Of a stretch of 12,481 nucleotides of DNA, positions 5,939 through 11,853 are shown piece after piece. The translations under genes were made by a program, and so were the position numbers. The notes under the pieces were generated by a model. That model was not told where the DNA came from. It did no database searches and worked only from the letters and a program-made list of their open reading frames with translations. Origin of the DNA: Lysobacteraceae bacterium (lineage in GTDB: Bacteria; Pseudomonadota; Gammaproteobacteria; Xanthomonadales; Xanthomonadaceae); NCBI GenBank assembly GCA_017990865.1, contig JAGNNB010000045.1:1-12481 (forward strand), given 5' to 3'. The stretch's first letter is position 1. Each line of letters begins with the position of its first letter.

Positions 5939-8212
5939 ATGTCCACCACACGCAGACTTTGGTACGGCCTCGCGGCCTTGCTGATCGTCGGTTTCGGAAC
6001 GTTGCTATGGATGGGCGGCGAAATCTATCGTCAGGCGCCACCGATGCCCGAGGCGGTGGTCGCTAGCGATGGTCGCGTCGTCTTCGCGCGCGAAGACATC
6101 GAACGCGGCCGTCAGGTCTGGCAAAGCATCGGCGGCCAGCAATTGGGCTCGATTTGGGGCCATGGTGCCTTGGTCGCGCCCGATTGGAGCGCCGACGAGC
6201 TGCATCGGGAAGCGATGGCATGGTTGGATCTCCGCGCGCGCGCCGTCGCCGGAACGGCGTACGCCGAACTCGGCGAAGGCGACCGCGCGAAACTGGAAGT
6301 CGAATTGCGCCCGTTGCTGCGCGCGAATACCTACGACGCGAAGACCGGTCGCATCGTCGTCGGCGACGAACGCGCGCAGGCGATCGCGCAGATCGTCGTG
6401 CATTACGACAGCCTGTTCTCGAACGACCCGACCACGCAAGCGCTGCGCGAAACCTATGCGATGCGCGAGAACACCGTGCCCGACGCGGAGCACCGCCGCG
6501 CGCTCGCGGCGTTCTTCTGGTGGACCGGCTGGGCCGCGGTCACCGAGCGCCCGAATGCGAAGGTCAGCTATACCCAGAACTGGCCGTACGATCCGATGGT
6601 CGGTAATACGCCGCCCCCGTCGACGTTGATATGGACGGTCTTTAGCGTATTGTTCATGATCGCCGGCATCGGCCTGCTCGCGTGGCATTACGCGGTCTGG
6701 CATGGTCGCGAAGAACCAACGATTCCGCCGGCGACCGATCCGCTGGCGGCGTTGGTGCCGACGCCGTCGATGCGCGCCACCGCGAAATATTTCTGGGTGG
6801 TGATCGCGCTGTTCCTCGTGCAGATTCTGCTCGGCGCCATCACCGCGCATTATCAGGTGGAAGGTCAGCAGGCTTACGGCATCGCACTCTCCGAATTCCT
6901 GCCGTATTCGCTGTCGCGCAGTTGGCATACGCAATTGGCGGTGCTGTGGATCGCGGTGGCGTGGCTAGGTACCGGGCTCTACATCGGTCCGGCGGTGTCC
7001 GGACAGGAGCCGAAATTCCAGCGCTTGGGCGTCAATTCGCTGTTCGTGTGCCTGCTGATCATCGTCGTCGGCGCCTTCTCCGGGCAGTGGTTGGCGGTGA
7101 TGCAGAAACTCGGCCTGGCCAATAACTTCTGGTTCGGCCATCAAGGCTGGGAATACACCGACATCGGCCGATTCTGGCAGTGGTTCCTGTTCATCGGTCT
7201 GTTGTTGTGGCTGTTCTTGGTGGGGCGCGCGTTGAAACCCGCGCTGCGGCGTAACGACGACACCTCGTCGATCGTCGGCCTGCTGTTCCTCTCGACGGTC
7301 GCGATCGGGTTGTTGTTCGGCGCCGGCTTGATGTGGAAAGAGCACACGCATATTTCGATGGTCGAATACTGGCGCTGGTGGGTGGTCCATCTGTGGGTCG
7401 AGGGTTTCTTCGAGGTGTTCGCGGCGGCGGTGATCAGCTTCCTGTTCGTGAAGCTCGGTTTGATCCGCGGTCGCACCGCGACGGTGAATGTGCTGTTCGC
7501 GACCATCGTGTTCATGGCCGGCGGCATTCTCGGTACCTTCCACCATCTGTACTTCGCCGGCACCACCACCGCGGTGATCGCCTTGGGCGCCAGCTTCTCG
7601 GCGCTGGAAGTGGTGCCGTTGGCGTTGATCGGTCTGGAAGCCTACGACACCTATCGGCACAGCAAGGCCACGCCATGGATGCAGCGGTATCGTTGGCCGG
7701 TACTGTTCTTCCTCGCGGTGAGTTTCTGGAACCTCGTCGGCGCGGGATTATTCGGTTTCCTGATCAACACCCCGCTCGCGCTGTACTACATGCAGGGCCT
7801 GAATCTGACGCCGCTGCACGGCCACACCGCGTTGTTCGGCGTCTATGGCATGCTCGGAATCGGTTTGATGTTGTTCTGCATGCGCGGCCTGAAGCCGAAC
7901 GCGGTATGGAACGAGCGCATGCTCTCCGCCTCGTTCTGGACCTTGAACGTCGGGCTCGCGTTGATGGCCTTGCTCACCTTGCTGCCGATGGGCTTGCTGC
8001 AATTGCAAGCGGCGCTGGAGAACGGCTACTGGTACGCGCGTTCGGCGGAGTTCATGGGCCAACCGATCTTCGACTTGCTGGTGTGGCTGCGCGTGCCGGG
8101 CGATACGATCTTCAGCGTCGGCGCGCTGTTGGTCGCGGTGTTCGTGTTCCGGCTGTGGATCGCGCCAAAGAACGCGGCGAATCCGACCGAGGCATCGCCG
8201 GTCGAGTCCTGA
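5939..8212 (+). CDS. norZ: Quinol-dependent nitric oxide reductase (single-subunit qNOR)
   Basis: Inner-membrane haem-copper-oxidase relative that reduces 2 NO to N2O using quinol, for detoxification or denitrification. The ATG at 5939 is chosen over the ATG at 5933 because GGAG (5928-5931) is 7 nt upstream. The 757-aa product has one N-terminal membrane helix (about 8-28), a periplasmic cytochrome-c-like domain (about 30-215) with no CXXCH, as expected for qNOR rather than cNOR, and then about 13 membrane helices. Metal ligands visible: H330 (SWHTQ, low-spin haem), H484 and E488 (HLWVEGFFE; Fe-B His and Glu), H535-H536 (FHHLYF; Fe-B), and H627-G-H629 (haem ligands). E492 is also conserved in the family. 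Length is close to Neisseria NorB (about 750). Preceded by its own FNR-type box and followed by a SirB2-family gene. Confidence 0.97.
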   Translation: MSTTRRLWYGLAALLIVGFGTLLWMGGEIYRQAPPMPEAVVASDGRVVFAREDIERGRQVWQSIGGQQLGSIWGHGALVAPDWSADELHREAMAWLDLRARAVAGTAYAELGEGDRAKLEVELRPLLRANTYDAKTGRIVVGDERAQAIAQIVVHYDSLFSNDPTTQALRETYAMRENTVPDAEHRRALAAFFWWTGWAAVTERPNAKVSYTQNWPYDPMVGNTPPPSTLIWTVFSVLFMIAGIGLLAWHYAVWHGREEPTIPPATDPLAALVPTPSMRATAKYFWVVIALFLVQILLGAITAHYQVEGQQAYGIALSEFLPYSLSRSWHTQLAVLWIAVAWLGTGLYIGPAVSGQEPKFQRLGVNSLFVCLLIIVVGAFSGQWLAVMQKLGLANNFWFGHQGWEYTDIGRFWQWFLFIGLLLWLFLVGRALKPALRRNDDTSSIVGLLFLSTVAIGLLFGAGLMWKEHTHISMVEYWRWWVVHLWVEGFFEVFAAAVISFLFVKLGLIRGRTATVNVLFATIVFMAGGILGTFHHLYFAGTTTAVIALGASFSALEVVPLALIGLEAYDTYRHSKATPWMQRYRWPVLFFLAVSFWNLVGAGLFGFLINTPLALYYMQGLNLTPLHGHTALFGVYGMLGIGLMLFCMRGLKPNAVWNERMLSASFWTLNVGLALMALLTLLPMGLLQLQAALENGYWYARSAEFMGQPIFDLLVWLRVPGDTIFSVGALLVAVFVFRLWIAPKNAANPTEASPVES

Positions 8213-8220
8213 TCGCTGCA

Positions 8221-8263
8221 GAACGTCAATTCCGGGGTCTATCTTCCGCGAACGTTGATTCGG
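8221..8263 (+). repeat. Imperfect 14-bp direct repeat, 29 bp apart, after norZ
   Basis: GAACGTCAATTCCG (8221-8234) and GAACGTTGATTCGG (8250-8263) match at 11 of 14 positions. The copies contain GTCAA and TTGAT respectively, the two halves of an FNR box, but in the wrong order and far apart, so this is not a box. Confidence 0.4.
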
Positions 8264-8288
8264 CGCCCTCTTTTCGGAGAGGGCGCCG
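8261..8288 (+). other. Strong hairpin with UUCG-type loop between norZ and the SirB2-family gene
   Basis: Arms CGGCGCCCTC (8261-8270) and GAGGGCGCCG (8279-8288) pair perfectly over 10 bp and extend by T8271-A8278 and a T8272/G8277 wobble to a TTCG tetraloop (8273-8276). No T-tract follows, so it is not a classic terminator. It lies 13 nt before the next start codon and could act as an mRNA-processing or stability element, a partial terminator, or a translation-modulating leader. Confidence 0.6.
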
Positions 8289-8301
8289 CGCGTCGGATGC
8301 C

Positions 8302-8703
8302 ATGCTCGCTTTCTATCCCTACATCAAGTCGGTCCACCTATGGTGCGTGGCGCTCAGCGGCTTGCTGTTCGCGATGCGCGGCATCGGCGTGCTGCTCGGT
8401 GCGCGCTGGCCGATGCGGTTGCCTGTGCGCTTGCTCAGCTACACCATCGACACCGCACTGCTGACGGCGGCGCTGATGCTGGTGGTCGCGTTGCCCAGCG
8501 GCCTGTTCGCCAACGGTTGGTTGGCCGCGAAATTGGGCTTGCTCGTGGTCTACGTCGTGCTCGGCAGTTTCGCGCTGAAGCGCGCGGCGACGCGAAAGGC
8601 GCGTGTAGCGTGTTTCGCTGCGGCGGTCATGGTCTTCCTGCTGATGGTGAGCATCGCGCGCACGCACGACCCGCTGGGCGCCTTACGGGTCGTGTTCGGC
8701 TAG
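8302..8703 (+). CDS. SirB2-family integral membrane protein
   Basis: A 133-aa protein with four predicted membrane helices (about 8-32, 44-66, 72-93 and 103-121) and a short C-terminal tail. It matches the SirB family pattern: a start YPYIKSVH (H12), R26 after helix 1, IDTALL (D50-T51) in helix 2, and WLAAKLGLLVVYVVLG followed by LKR in helix 3. The molecular function of SirB2 proteins is not established; the name comes from a link to invasion gene expression in Salmonella. Start ATG 8302 has only a weak GGA (8295-8297). It lies 89 nt after norZ with no clear promoter between, so co-transcription with norZ is likely, moderated by the hairpin at 8261-8288. Its reading frame stays open back into norZ, but that part is a shadow. 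Confidence 0.85.
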   Translation: MLAFYPYIKSVHLWCVALSGLLFAMRGIGVLLGARWPMRLPVRLLSYTIDTALLTAALMLVVALPSGLFANGWLAAKLGLLVVYVVLGSFALKRAATRKARVACFAAAVMVFLLMVSIARTHDPLGALRVVFG

Positions 8704-8731
8704 CCTGCGGCGACAGCGCGTCGCCGCAGGC
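8703..8731 (+). terminator. Hairpin terminator at the end of the norZ-sirB2 unit
   Basis: A perfect 12-bp stem GCCTGCGGCGAC (8703-8714) / GTCGCCGCAGGC (8720-8731) with a 5-nt loop begins at the last base of the SirB2 stop codon. The nearest T-run (8745-8748) is 13 nt past the stem, so termination may be weaker than for a classic intrinsic terminator. It sits between convergent genes. Confidence 0.6.
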
Positions 8732-8769
8732 GCGCCGCTATCGCTTTTCGTATGCGAACCAACGAAAGA

Positions 8770-8787
8770 CCCGCGGAATTCCGTGGG
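8770..8787 (-). terminator. Possible terminator of the porin gene
   Basis: CCCGCGG-AATT-CCGTGGG is a near-perfect inverted repeat containing an EcoRI-type GAATTC. Read on the minus strand it is followed by TCTTTCGTT, a T-rich tail, at the right place to end the porin transcript. However, the minus-strand RNA has an A-C mismatch where the plus strand has a G-U pair, so support is modest. Confidence 0.35.
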
Positions 8788-8841
8788 CCTCATCGTATAA
8801 CGCACGTCTCGAAGCCGCGCGATGCGCACAAACACCTTCGC

Positions 8842-10062
8842 TCACCGTATCAGCGGCGCGCTGCCTTTCCATTCCACTTGCAGCCAGAGCTTGCGCGTAT
8901 CGCGCGCGAAATCGTCGGCGCGATAGTCGGCGTATTTGAACATGCCGGCCCAACCTTTCCGCAGCGGGCGCGAGATCGATAGATTCGCTTCGCGACCGTA
9001 GCGGTCGATGCCGGCGAACGGCGTATCCGCGCGGTAATCGTGATACGCCGTGACCCACGCGTATTTGCCCGCCTTGCCGCCGACGCTGGCGTAGGCGTCT
9101 TCGATCCCGCCGGCCGGCGTGACCAGGAATTTGTCGGCCCAGCCGTTGAATGCGTGCAGCGTCGCCAGCGGCGTCTGCAACGCGTGCCGGCCGTCGCCGC
9201 CGAGATGCTCCCAGCCCAGTTTGTAGGCGATGCCGTGCGCCTGCAGCGAGGGTTCGAGCAGCCAGTAACGATGCGAGAAATCGCGTGGATTGTCGGCGTA
9301 ATCGCGTTGCTCAGCGGCTTCGGCACTCCAGCTCCAGGTCAGATCGCTGCGCGCCAGCGTGCCGGTCCAGCGCACGCCGTAGGTCGCAGAGGACGCGGCG
9401 GCGAGATCGCGGTCGTCGTGAAGATAGGCGTAGCCGGTCCATTGCTGTTTGCCGTGCTTGAACGCGGCGTTGAGCAGATGCGTGGACAGGTCGCGTTCGC
9501 GCGCGAGCGGATCGCGCGCGTCGTCGCCGGAGACCCGATGCGCGCGATCCAGCCAGGCGTAGCGCAACGTCCACGCGGCCCCCGGTTTGACTTCGATCTC
9601 GGCCGCGTCGAAGGTCTGTTCGTTTTGGCGCCAACCGACGTTACCGATCCAACGCTGGTTGTCGAACATGAGCCGCTGACGGCCGACGGTCGCGCCGACC
9701 TGCGGATTTTTCCAACCGACCCAGGCTTGATTCCACTCCATTCCTTCCGGGTCGATGACGGCGGGATACTTCGTTTCCCCGTTCGCGCCGCTGTTGTAGC
9801 CGTCGCCGGTATCGGCGATCCCTTCGGCTTCGAGCAAGGCGCTCCAACCGCCGCCGAATTCGGCGCGAAGCCCCGCGCGAAGGCGCAACGTCGCGGCGTC
9901 CGCGGTGGGCGAAAACGCATCGTCGGCGACGCGTTCGTGCCGCGCGCGCAGATCCCACTCGAAGCTCAGGGGCGGCGGCGGGTCCGCGGCGAAGGCGGGG
10001 TGATGTACGGAAACGTAGGCAAGCGCGCAGGCGAGCGCGAGCGGTGCGATGCGGTAGCGCAT
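8842..10062 (-). CDS. Alginate-export-type outer-membrane porin
   Basis: A 406-aa secreted beta-barrel protein. The signal peptide (about 1-25) ends AFA before ADPPPP. The mature part has alternating short strands rich in Trp/Tyr/Arg, for example LSFEWDLRARHE at the start, LRLRAGLRAEFGGGWSALLEAEG, then the family-typical block with VGRQRLMFDNQRWIG (about 124-139), and strand-like LWLQVEW near the end (392-398). This resembles the alginate-export/OprE-like barrel family; the real solute is unknown. The last barrel Trp is followed by eight extra residues, so the usual C-terminal aromatic signal is not terminal. Start ATG is supported by AGAGGAAG 8-9 nt upstream. The gene has its own FNR-type box (10125-10138), pointing to anaerobic or NO-linked expression. 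Convergent with the norZ unit. Confidence 0.85.
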   Translation of the reverse strand: MRYRIAPLALACALAYVSVHHPAFAADPPPPLSFEWDLRARHERVADDAFSPTADAATLRLRAGLRAEFGGGWSALLEAEGIADTGDGYNSGANGETKYPAVIDPEGMEWNQAWVGWKNPQVGATVGRQRLMFDNQRWIGNVGWRQNEQTFDAAEIEVKPGAAWTLRYAWLDRAHRVSGDDARDPLARERDLSTHLLNAAFKHGKQQWTGYAYLHDDRDLAAASSATYGVRWTGTLARSDLTWSWSAEAAEQRDYADNPRDFSHRYWLLEPSLQAHGIAYKLGWEHLGGDGRHALQTPLATLHAFNGWADKFLVTPAGGIEDAYASVGGKAGKYAWVTAYHDYRADTPFAGIDRYGREANLSISRPLRKGWAGMFKYADYRADDFARDTRKLWLQVEWKGSAPLIR

Positions 10063-10095
10063 AAGCGTTCTTCCTCTGAGTGAAAATCACGACTC

Positions 10096-10101
10096 AGGAT
10101 C
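10096..10101 (-). promoter_or_regulatory. -10-like element of the porin promoter
   Basis: Minus-strand GATCCT starts 24 nt after the FNR-type box, the same offset as GACCAT at norZ. It predicts a start near 10089 and a leader of about 27 nt carrying the porin Shine-Dalgarno. It overlaps a 13-bp palindrome GATCGGTCCGATC (10098-10110). Confidence 0.4.
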
Positions 10102-10124
10102 GGTCCGATCGGCGGCGCCGAGCG

Positions 10125-10138
10125 ATGACCGAGGTCAA
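10125..10138 (-). promoter_or_regulatory. FNR-type box upstream of the porin
   Basis: On the minus strand: TTGAC-CTCG-GTCAT. With flanks, the 17-mer at 10123-10139 differs from the norZ box at only two central, unspecific positions. The centre is about 41.5 bp upstream of 10090, the class II activator position, and 63 bp from the porin ATG. The next gene in the other direction is read on the minus strand too, so only the porin can be the target. Confidence 0.7.
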
Positions 10139-10183
10139 GTCCTTCCTTGTTCGACGGATCGCCGTAGCCGTTCGCTTCGACTG

Positions 10184-10199
10184 TCGCGAAATTTCGCGA
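10184..10199. repeat. Perfect 16-bp palindrome between the GFA-family gene and the porin promoter
   Basis: TCGCGAAATTTCGCGA is fully self-complementary. It lies about 84 nt downstream of the GFA gene stop (minus strand) and 45 nt upstream of the porin box. No T-tract follows on either strand, so a terminator is doubtful; an operator or a methylation/SOS-like site is possible but unproven. Nothing else is seen in 10139-10282. Confidence 0.5.
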
Positions 10200-10282
10200 A
10201 TGGAGGAAAGTGGCGAAGCTGTACGGCTATCGTGCCGGTCGCGAGGATAAAACGGCGCGATCCCCGCTCGGTGAGAAGCGCG

Positions 10283-10690
10283 TCAGGCTTTCGACAAATG
10301 GGCGACTGCCGCCGTCGCCGCGTCGCGGTCGTTGTCGTCGAACGGGACGATCGTGGTTTCGAGTACGGTGCCGGGGTCGAGACAGCGTGCGTTGACGCTG
10401 TAGCCATCGGGGTGACTGCGCGGCACGTAGAAGGCTTTGATGCCGCAGTGTCTGCAGAACAGGTGTCGCGCGGTGCCGGTGTTGAAGCGATATTCGGTCA
10501 GCGCGTTGGCGCCTTGCGTTAAACGAAAACGCGACGCCGGCACGATCAAGTGCAGAAACCCGGTCATTCGGCACATCGAGCAATTGCAATCCAAGACCTC
10601 GATCCGCGTCGGCGCATCGACTTCGAAACGCACGCGCCCGCAGTGACAGCCGCCGCGATGGGTCGTGGTCGCGAGATTCTCGGCGCTCAT
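10283..10690 (-). CDS. GFA (glutathione-dependent formaldehyde-activating)-family zinc protein
   Basis: A 135-aa cytoplasmic protein of the CENP-V/GFA fold, a small zinc-binding beta-sheet domain named for S-hydroxymethyl-glutathione synthase of Paracoccus; most members have no proven activity. Zinc cysteines are all present: C15-H-C17 (GGCHCGRVRF), C35-N-C37-S-M-C40, and C79-R-H-C82-G. The ATG at 10690 is chosen because it overlaps the TGA of the upstream gene as ATGA, indicating translational coupling; no good Shine-Dalgarno is needed or seen. Length is normal for the single-domain family. It is the last gene of a three-gene minus-strand operon with two proteins of unknown function. No formaldehyde dehydrogenase or glutathione gene is nearby, so a formaldehyde role is not supported by context. 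Confidence 0.92.
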   Translation of the reverse strand: MSAENLATTTHRGGCHCGRVRFEVDAPTRIEVLDCNCSMCRMTGFLHLIVPASRFRLTQGANALTEYRFNTGTARHLFCRHCGIKAFYVPRSHPDGYSVNARCLDPGTVLETTIVPFDDNDRDAATAAVAHLSKA

Positions 10691-11004
10691 TCTTGGTGGT
10701 AAGGCGATTGAGTGATTTCGATGACAGTGGTTTCTTCGGGTAGAACGAATTCCATGTAACCCGCGTGTTCGGAGAACACGGCAGCCACACTTTGTTCGCG
10801 GCGGAAAACCACGAATGCGAAAGGGATTTGAACGACCATGCCGCCCGGGTATCGAATTTCGATTGACTTCAAAGGCGAAAAGTCCGTCGCGCCAATTCCG
10901 CGGGTGCGAATGTCGTCGGCGGATCGCCCGACTTTGGCAGCGACTTCCTCGGCCCATTCGGACAGAACTTCCTGCATCGGGCGGTAAGGGTGCATGACGC
11001 TCAT
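10687..11004 (-). CDS. Small conserved-looking protein of unknown function (105 aa)
   Basis: I do not recognise this family. The start ATG at 11004 has a strong GGAAGGA Shine-Dalgarno with 8-nt spacing, better than the ATG at 10995 (residue 4). The N-terminal part (about 5-35) is a charged amphipathic helix (EVLSEWAEEVAAKVGRS) and the rest reads as alternating beta strands (SIEIRYPGGMVVQIPFAFVVF, then AVFSEHAGYMEFVLPEETTVIEI). There is no signal peptide, membrane segment or cysteine, so it is probably a small cytoplasmic alpha-plus-beta protein. It starts 4 nt after the stop of the upstream secreted-protein gene and its stop overlaps the start of the GFA gene. The regular codon pattern and the tight operon position argue that it is real. 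Confidence 0.8.
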   Translation of the reverse strand: MSVMHPYRPMQEVLSEWAEEVAAKVGRSADDIRTRGIGATDFSPLKSIEIRYPGGMVVQIPFAFVVFRREQSVAAVFSEHAGYMEFVLPEETTVIEITQSPYHQE

Positions 11005-11008
11005 GGCT

Positions 11009-11596
11009 TCAGTCCTTCCCTTTGCCATGGCTGTTGCCGGGGCCATGATCCGAACGGCCTTTGCCGCCGCGCTCGGGGCCGTGGTCGTCGTAGTGTTCGC
11101 GATGTTGGCCCGCGCCTTTCCCACGCCCCGGGAAATCGCGTTGGAGCTGGGCATCGAGATCGATCGGGCGGCCCCAGCGGTCGTACGTCGGCACCATGCC
11201 GCGTTTGAGGCCTTGGAATTCCGGCGAGCCCGGTTTGATGCCGAGGCGCTTGGCCAGGACGCCCCAGCCTTGGCCGTGATCGCGTTCCCACAGGTCCGTC
11301 GTGTAGCGGCACGAGTGACCCGTCGCGCGCGCCAGGGCGCAAGCGAAATAAAGATCGCCCGGCGCCCAGCGCCGGCCCAGCAGCTCTTCGACCAACTCGC
11401 GCGGCGCGCCGTGGTAGCGAACGAGTTCGTCCACGAACGGGTCGCGATAACGGCTGCCGTAGCGGTTCATGTCGCCGAGCCACACGTCGACCCAGGGATC
11501 GCCGCTGCGGGGGTTCCATTCAAAGCTGAAAGTTTGGGCATGGCCGATGCTGGCGGCGAGCGCTAAAGCGAGGGCGGCGGATTTCAACAGACGCAT
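11009..11596 (-). CDS. Secreted protein of unknown function with basic Gly/His/Lys-rich tail
   Basis: A 195-aa exported protein, not assigned to a named family. Signal peptide about 1-20 (cleavage after GHA). The core (about 25-150) is rich in Trp, Tyr, Asp and Arg: WVDVWLGDMNRYGSRYRDPFV, then RRWAPGDLYFACALA. Two cysteines (C86, C96) could form the single disulfide. A patch DRDHGQGWGVLAKRLGIKPGSPEF (in part about 105-127) looks like a helix-turn unit, and YDRWGRPID (138-146) resembles a motif in the neighbouring secreted protein at 11854-12339. The tail (about 156-195) is low-complexity Gly/His/Lys/Arg. Start ATG 11596 has GAAGG 7 nt upstream. First gene of the operon leading to the 105-aa protein and the GFA-family protein. 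The minus-strand TATCCT near 11640-11645 could be its -10. Confidence 0.78.
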   Translation of the reverse strand: MRLLKSAALALALAASIGHAQTFSFEWNPRSGDPWVDVWLGDMNRYGSRYRDPFVDELVRYHGAPRELVEELLGRRWAPGDLYFACALARATGHSCRYTTDLWERDHGQGWGVLAKRLGIKPGSPEFQGLKRGMVPTYDRWGRPIDLDAQLQRDFPGRGKGAGQHREHYDDHGPERGGKGRSDHGPGNSHGKGKD

Positions 11597-11719
11597 GGCG
11601 AGGCCTTCGGTAAGCAGCGCGCGACCGCGTGAGGGTCAGGATAGCGCGGGCGCGCGGATCGCGACATTCCGACATCGCCCGCCTCGGCGAACGCTCCCTG
11701 CAGATGCCGATCCGAACGC

Positions 11720-11749
11720 AAGAAGGCCGGTCTTTCAACCGGCCTTCTT
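11720..11749. terminator. Bidirectional hairpin between the two minus-strand units
   Basis: A perfect 12-bp stem AAGAAGGCCGGT (11720-11731) / ACCGGCCTTCTT (11738-11749) with a 6-nt loop. The stem ends in CTTCTT, giving a short pyrimidine/T-rich exit on both strands. It would isolate the 11009-11596 gene from transcripts arriving from the 11854-12339 gene. Confidence 0.55.
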
Positions 11750-11817
11750 CGGTGCTGCGATGGCGCCGTGCTGCGGATTGCCGGAGAACAGACCAGCGGC
11801 TATTCGAGGGGCGACTC

Positions 11818-11844
11818 GAAAAACGCGCAGGAAGCGCGTTTTTC
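11818..11844 (-). terminator. Terminator of the Asp/Arg/Tyr-rich protein gene
   Basis: An 11-bp perfect stem GAAAAACGCGC (11818-11828) / GCGCGTTTTTC (11834-11844), 5-nt loop, starting 9 nt past the stop codon of the minus-strand gene. The A5/T5 ends give a T-run on both strands, so it works as a bidirectional intrinsic terminator. The remaining part of 11597-11853 holds no gene that I can support. Confidence 0.82.
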
Positions 11845-11853
11845 AACAACGTG

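Noticed and set aside
5939..8212. Cytochrome-c-type NO reductase (NorB of a NorBC pair)
   Set aside because: The N-terminal extension of about 200 residues, the missing CXXCH and the absence of a norC gene nearby identify a single-subunit quinol enzyme.
8225..8259. GTCAA and TTGAT half-sites between norZ and the SirB2-family gene as a fourth FNR box
   Set aside because: The half-sites are in everted order and about 25 bp apart, so they cannot bind one FNR dimer.
7333..8301. A long upstream extension of the SirB2-family gene in the same frame
   Set aside because: This part overlaps norZ in another frame, has no family similarity, and the SirB2 family begins with the YPYIKxVH segment just after the ATG at 8302.
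9040..10083. A 347-codon plus-strand frame opposite the porin
   Set aside because: Antisense to a gene with a clear signal peptide, Shine-Dalgarno and barrel pattern; it has no recognisable domain or start site.
10210..10395. A 61-codon plus-strand frame with GGAGG before a GTG
   Set aside because: Most of it is antisense to the GFA-family gene end, the product is Arg-rich shadow-like, and no family is recognised.
10994..11566. A 190-codon plus-strand frame opposite the 195-aa secreted protein
   Set aside because: It starts inside the junction of two minus-strand genes and has only Ala/Arg-rich shadow composition. The minus-strand gene has the signal peptide, ribosome site and operon fit.
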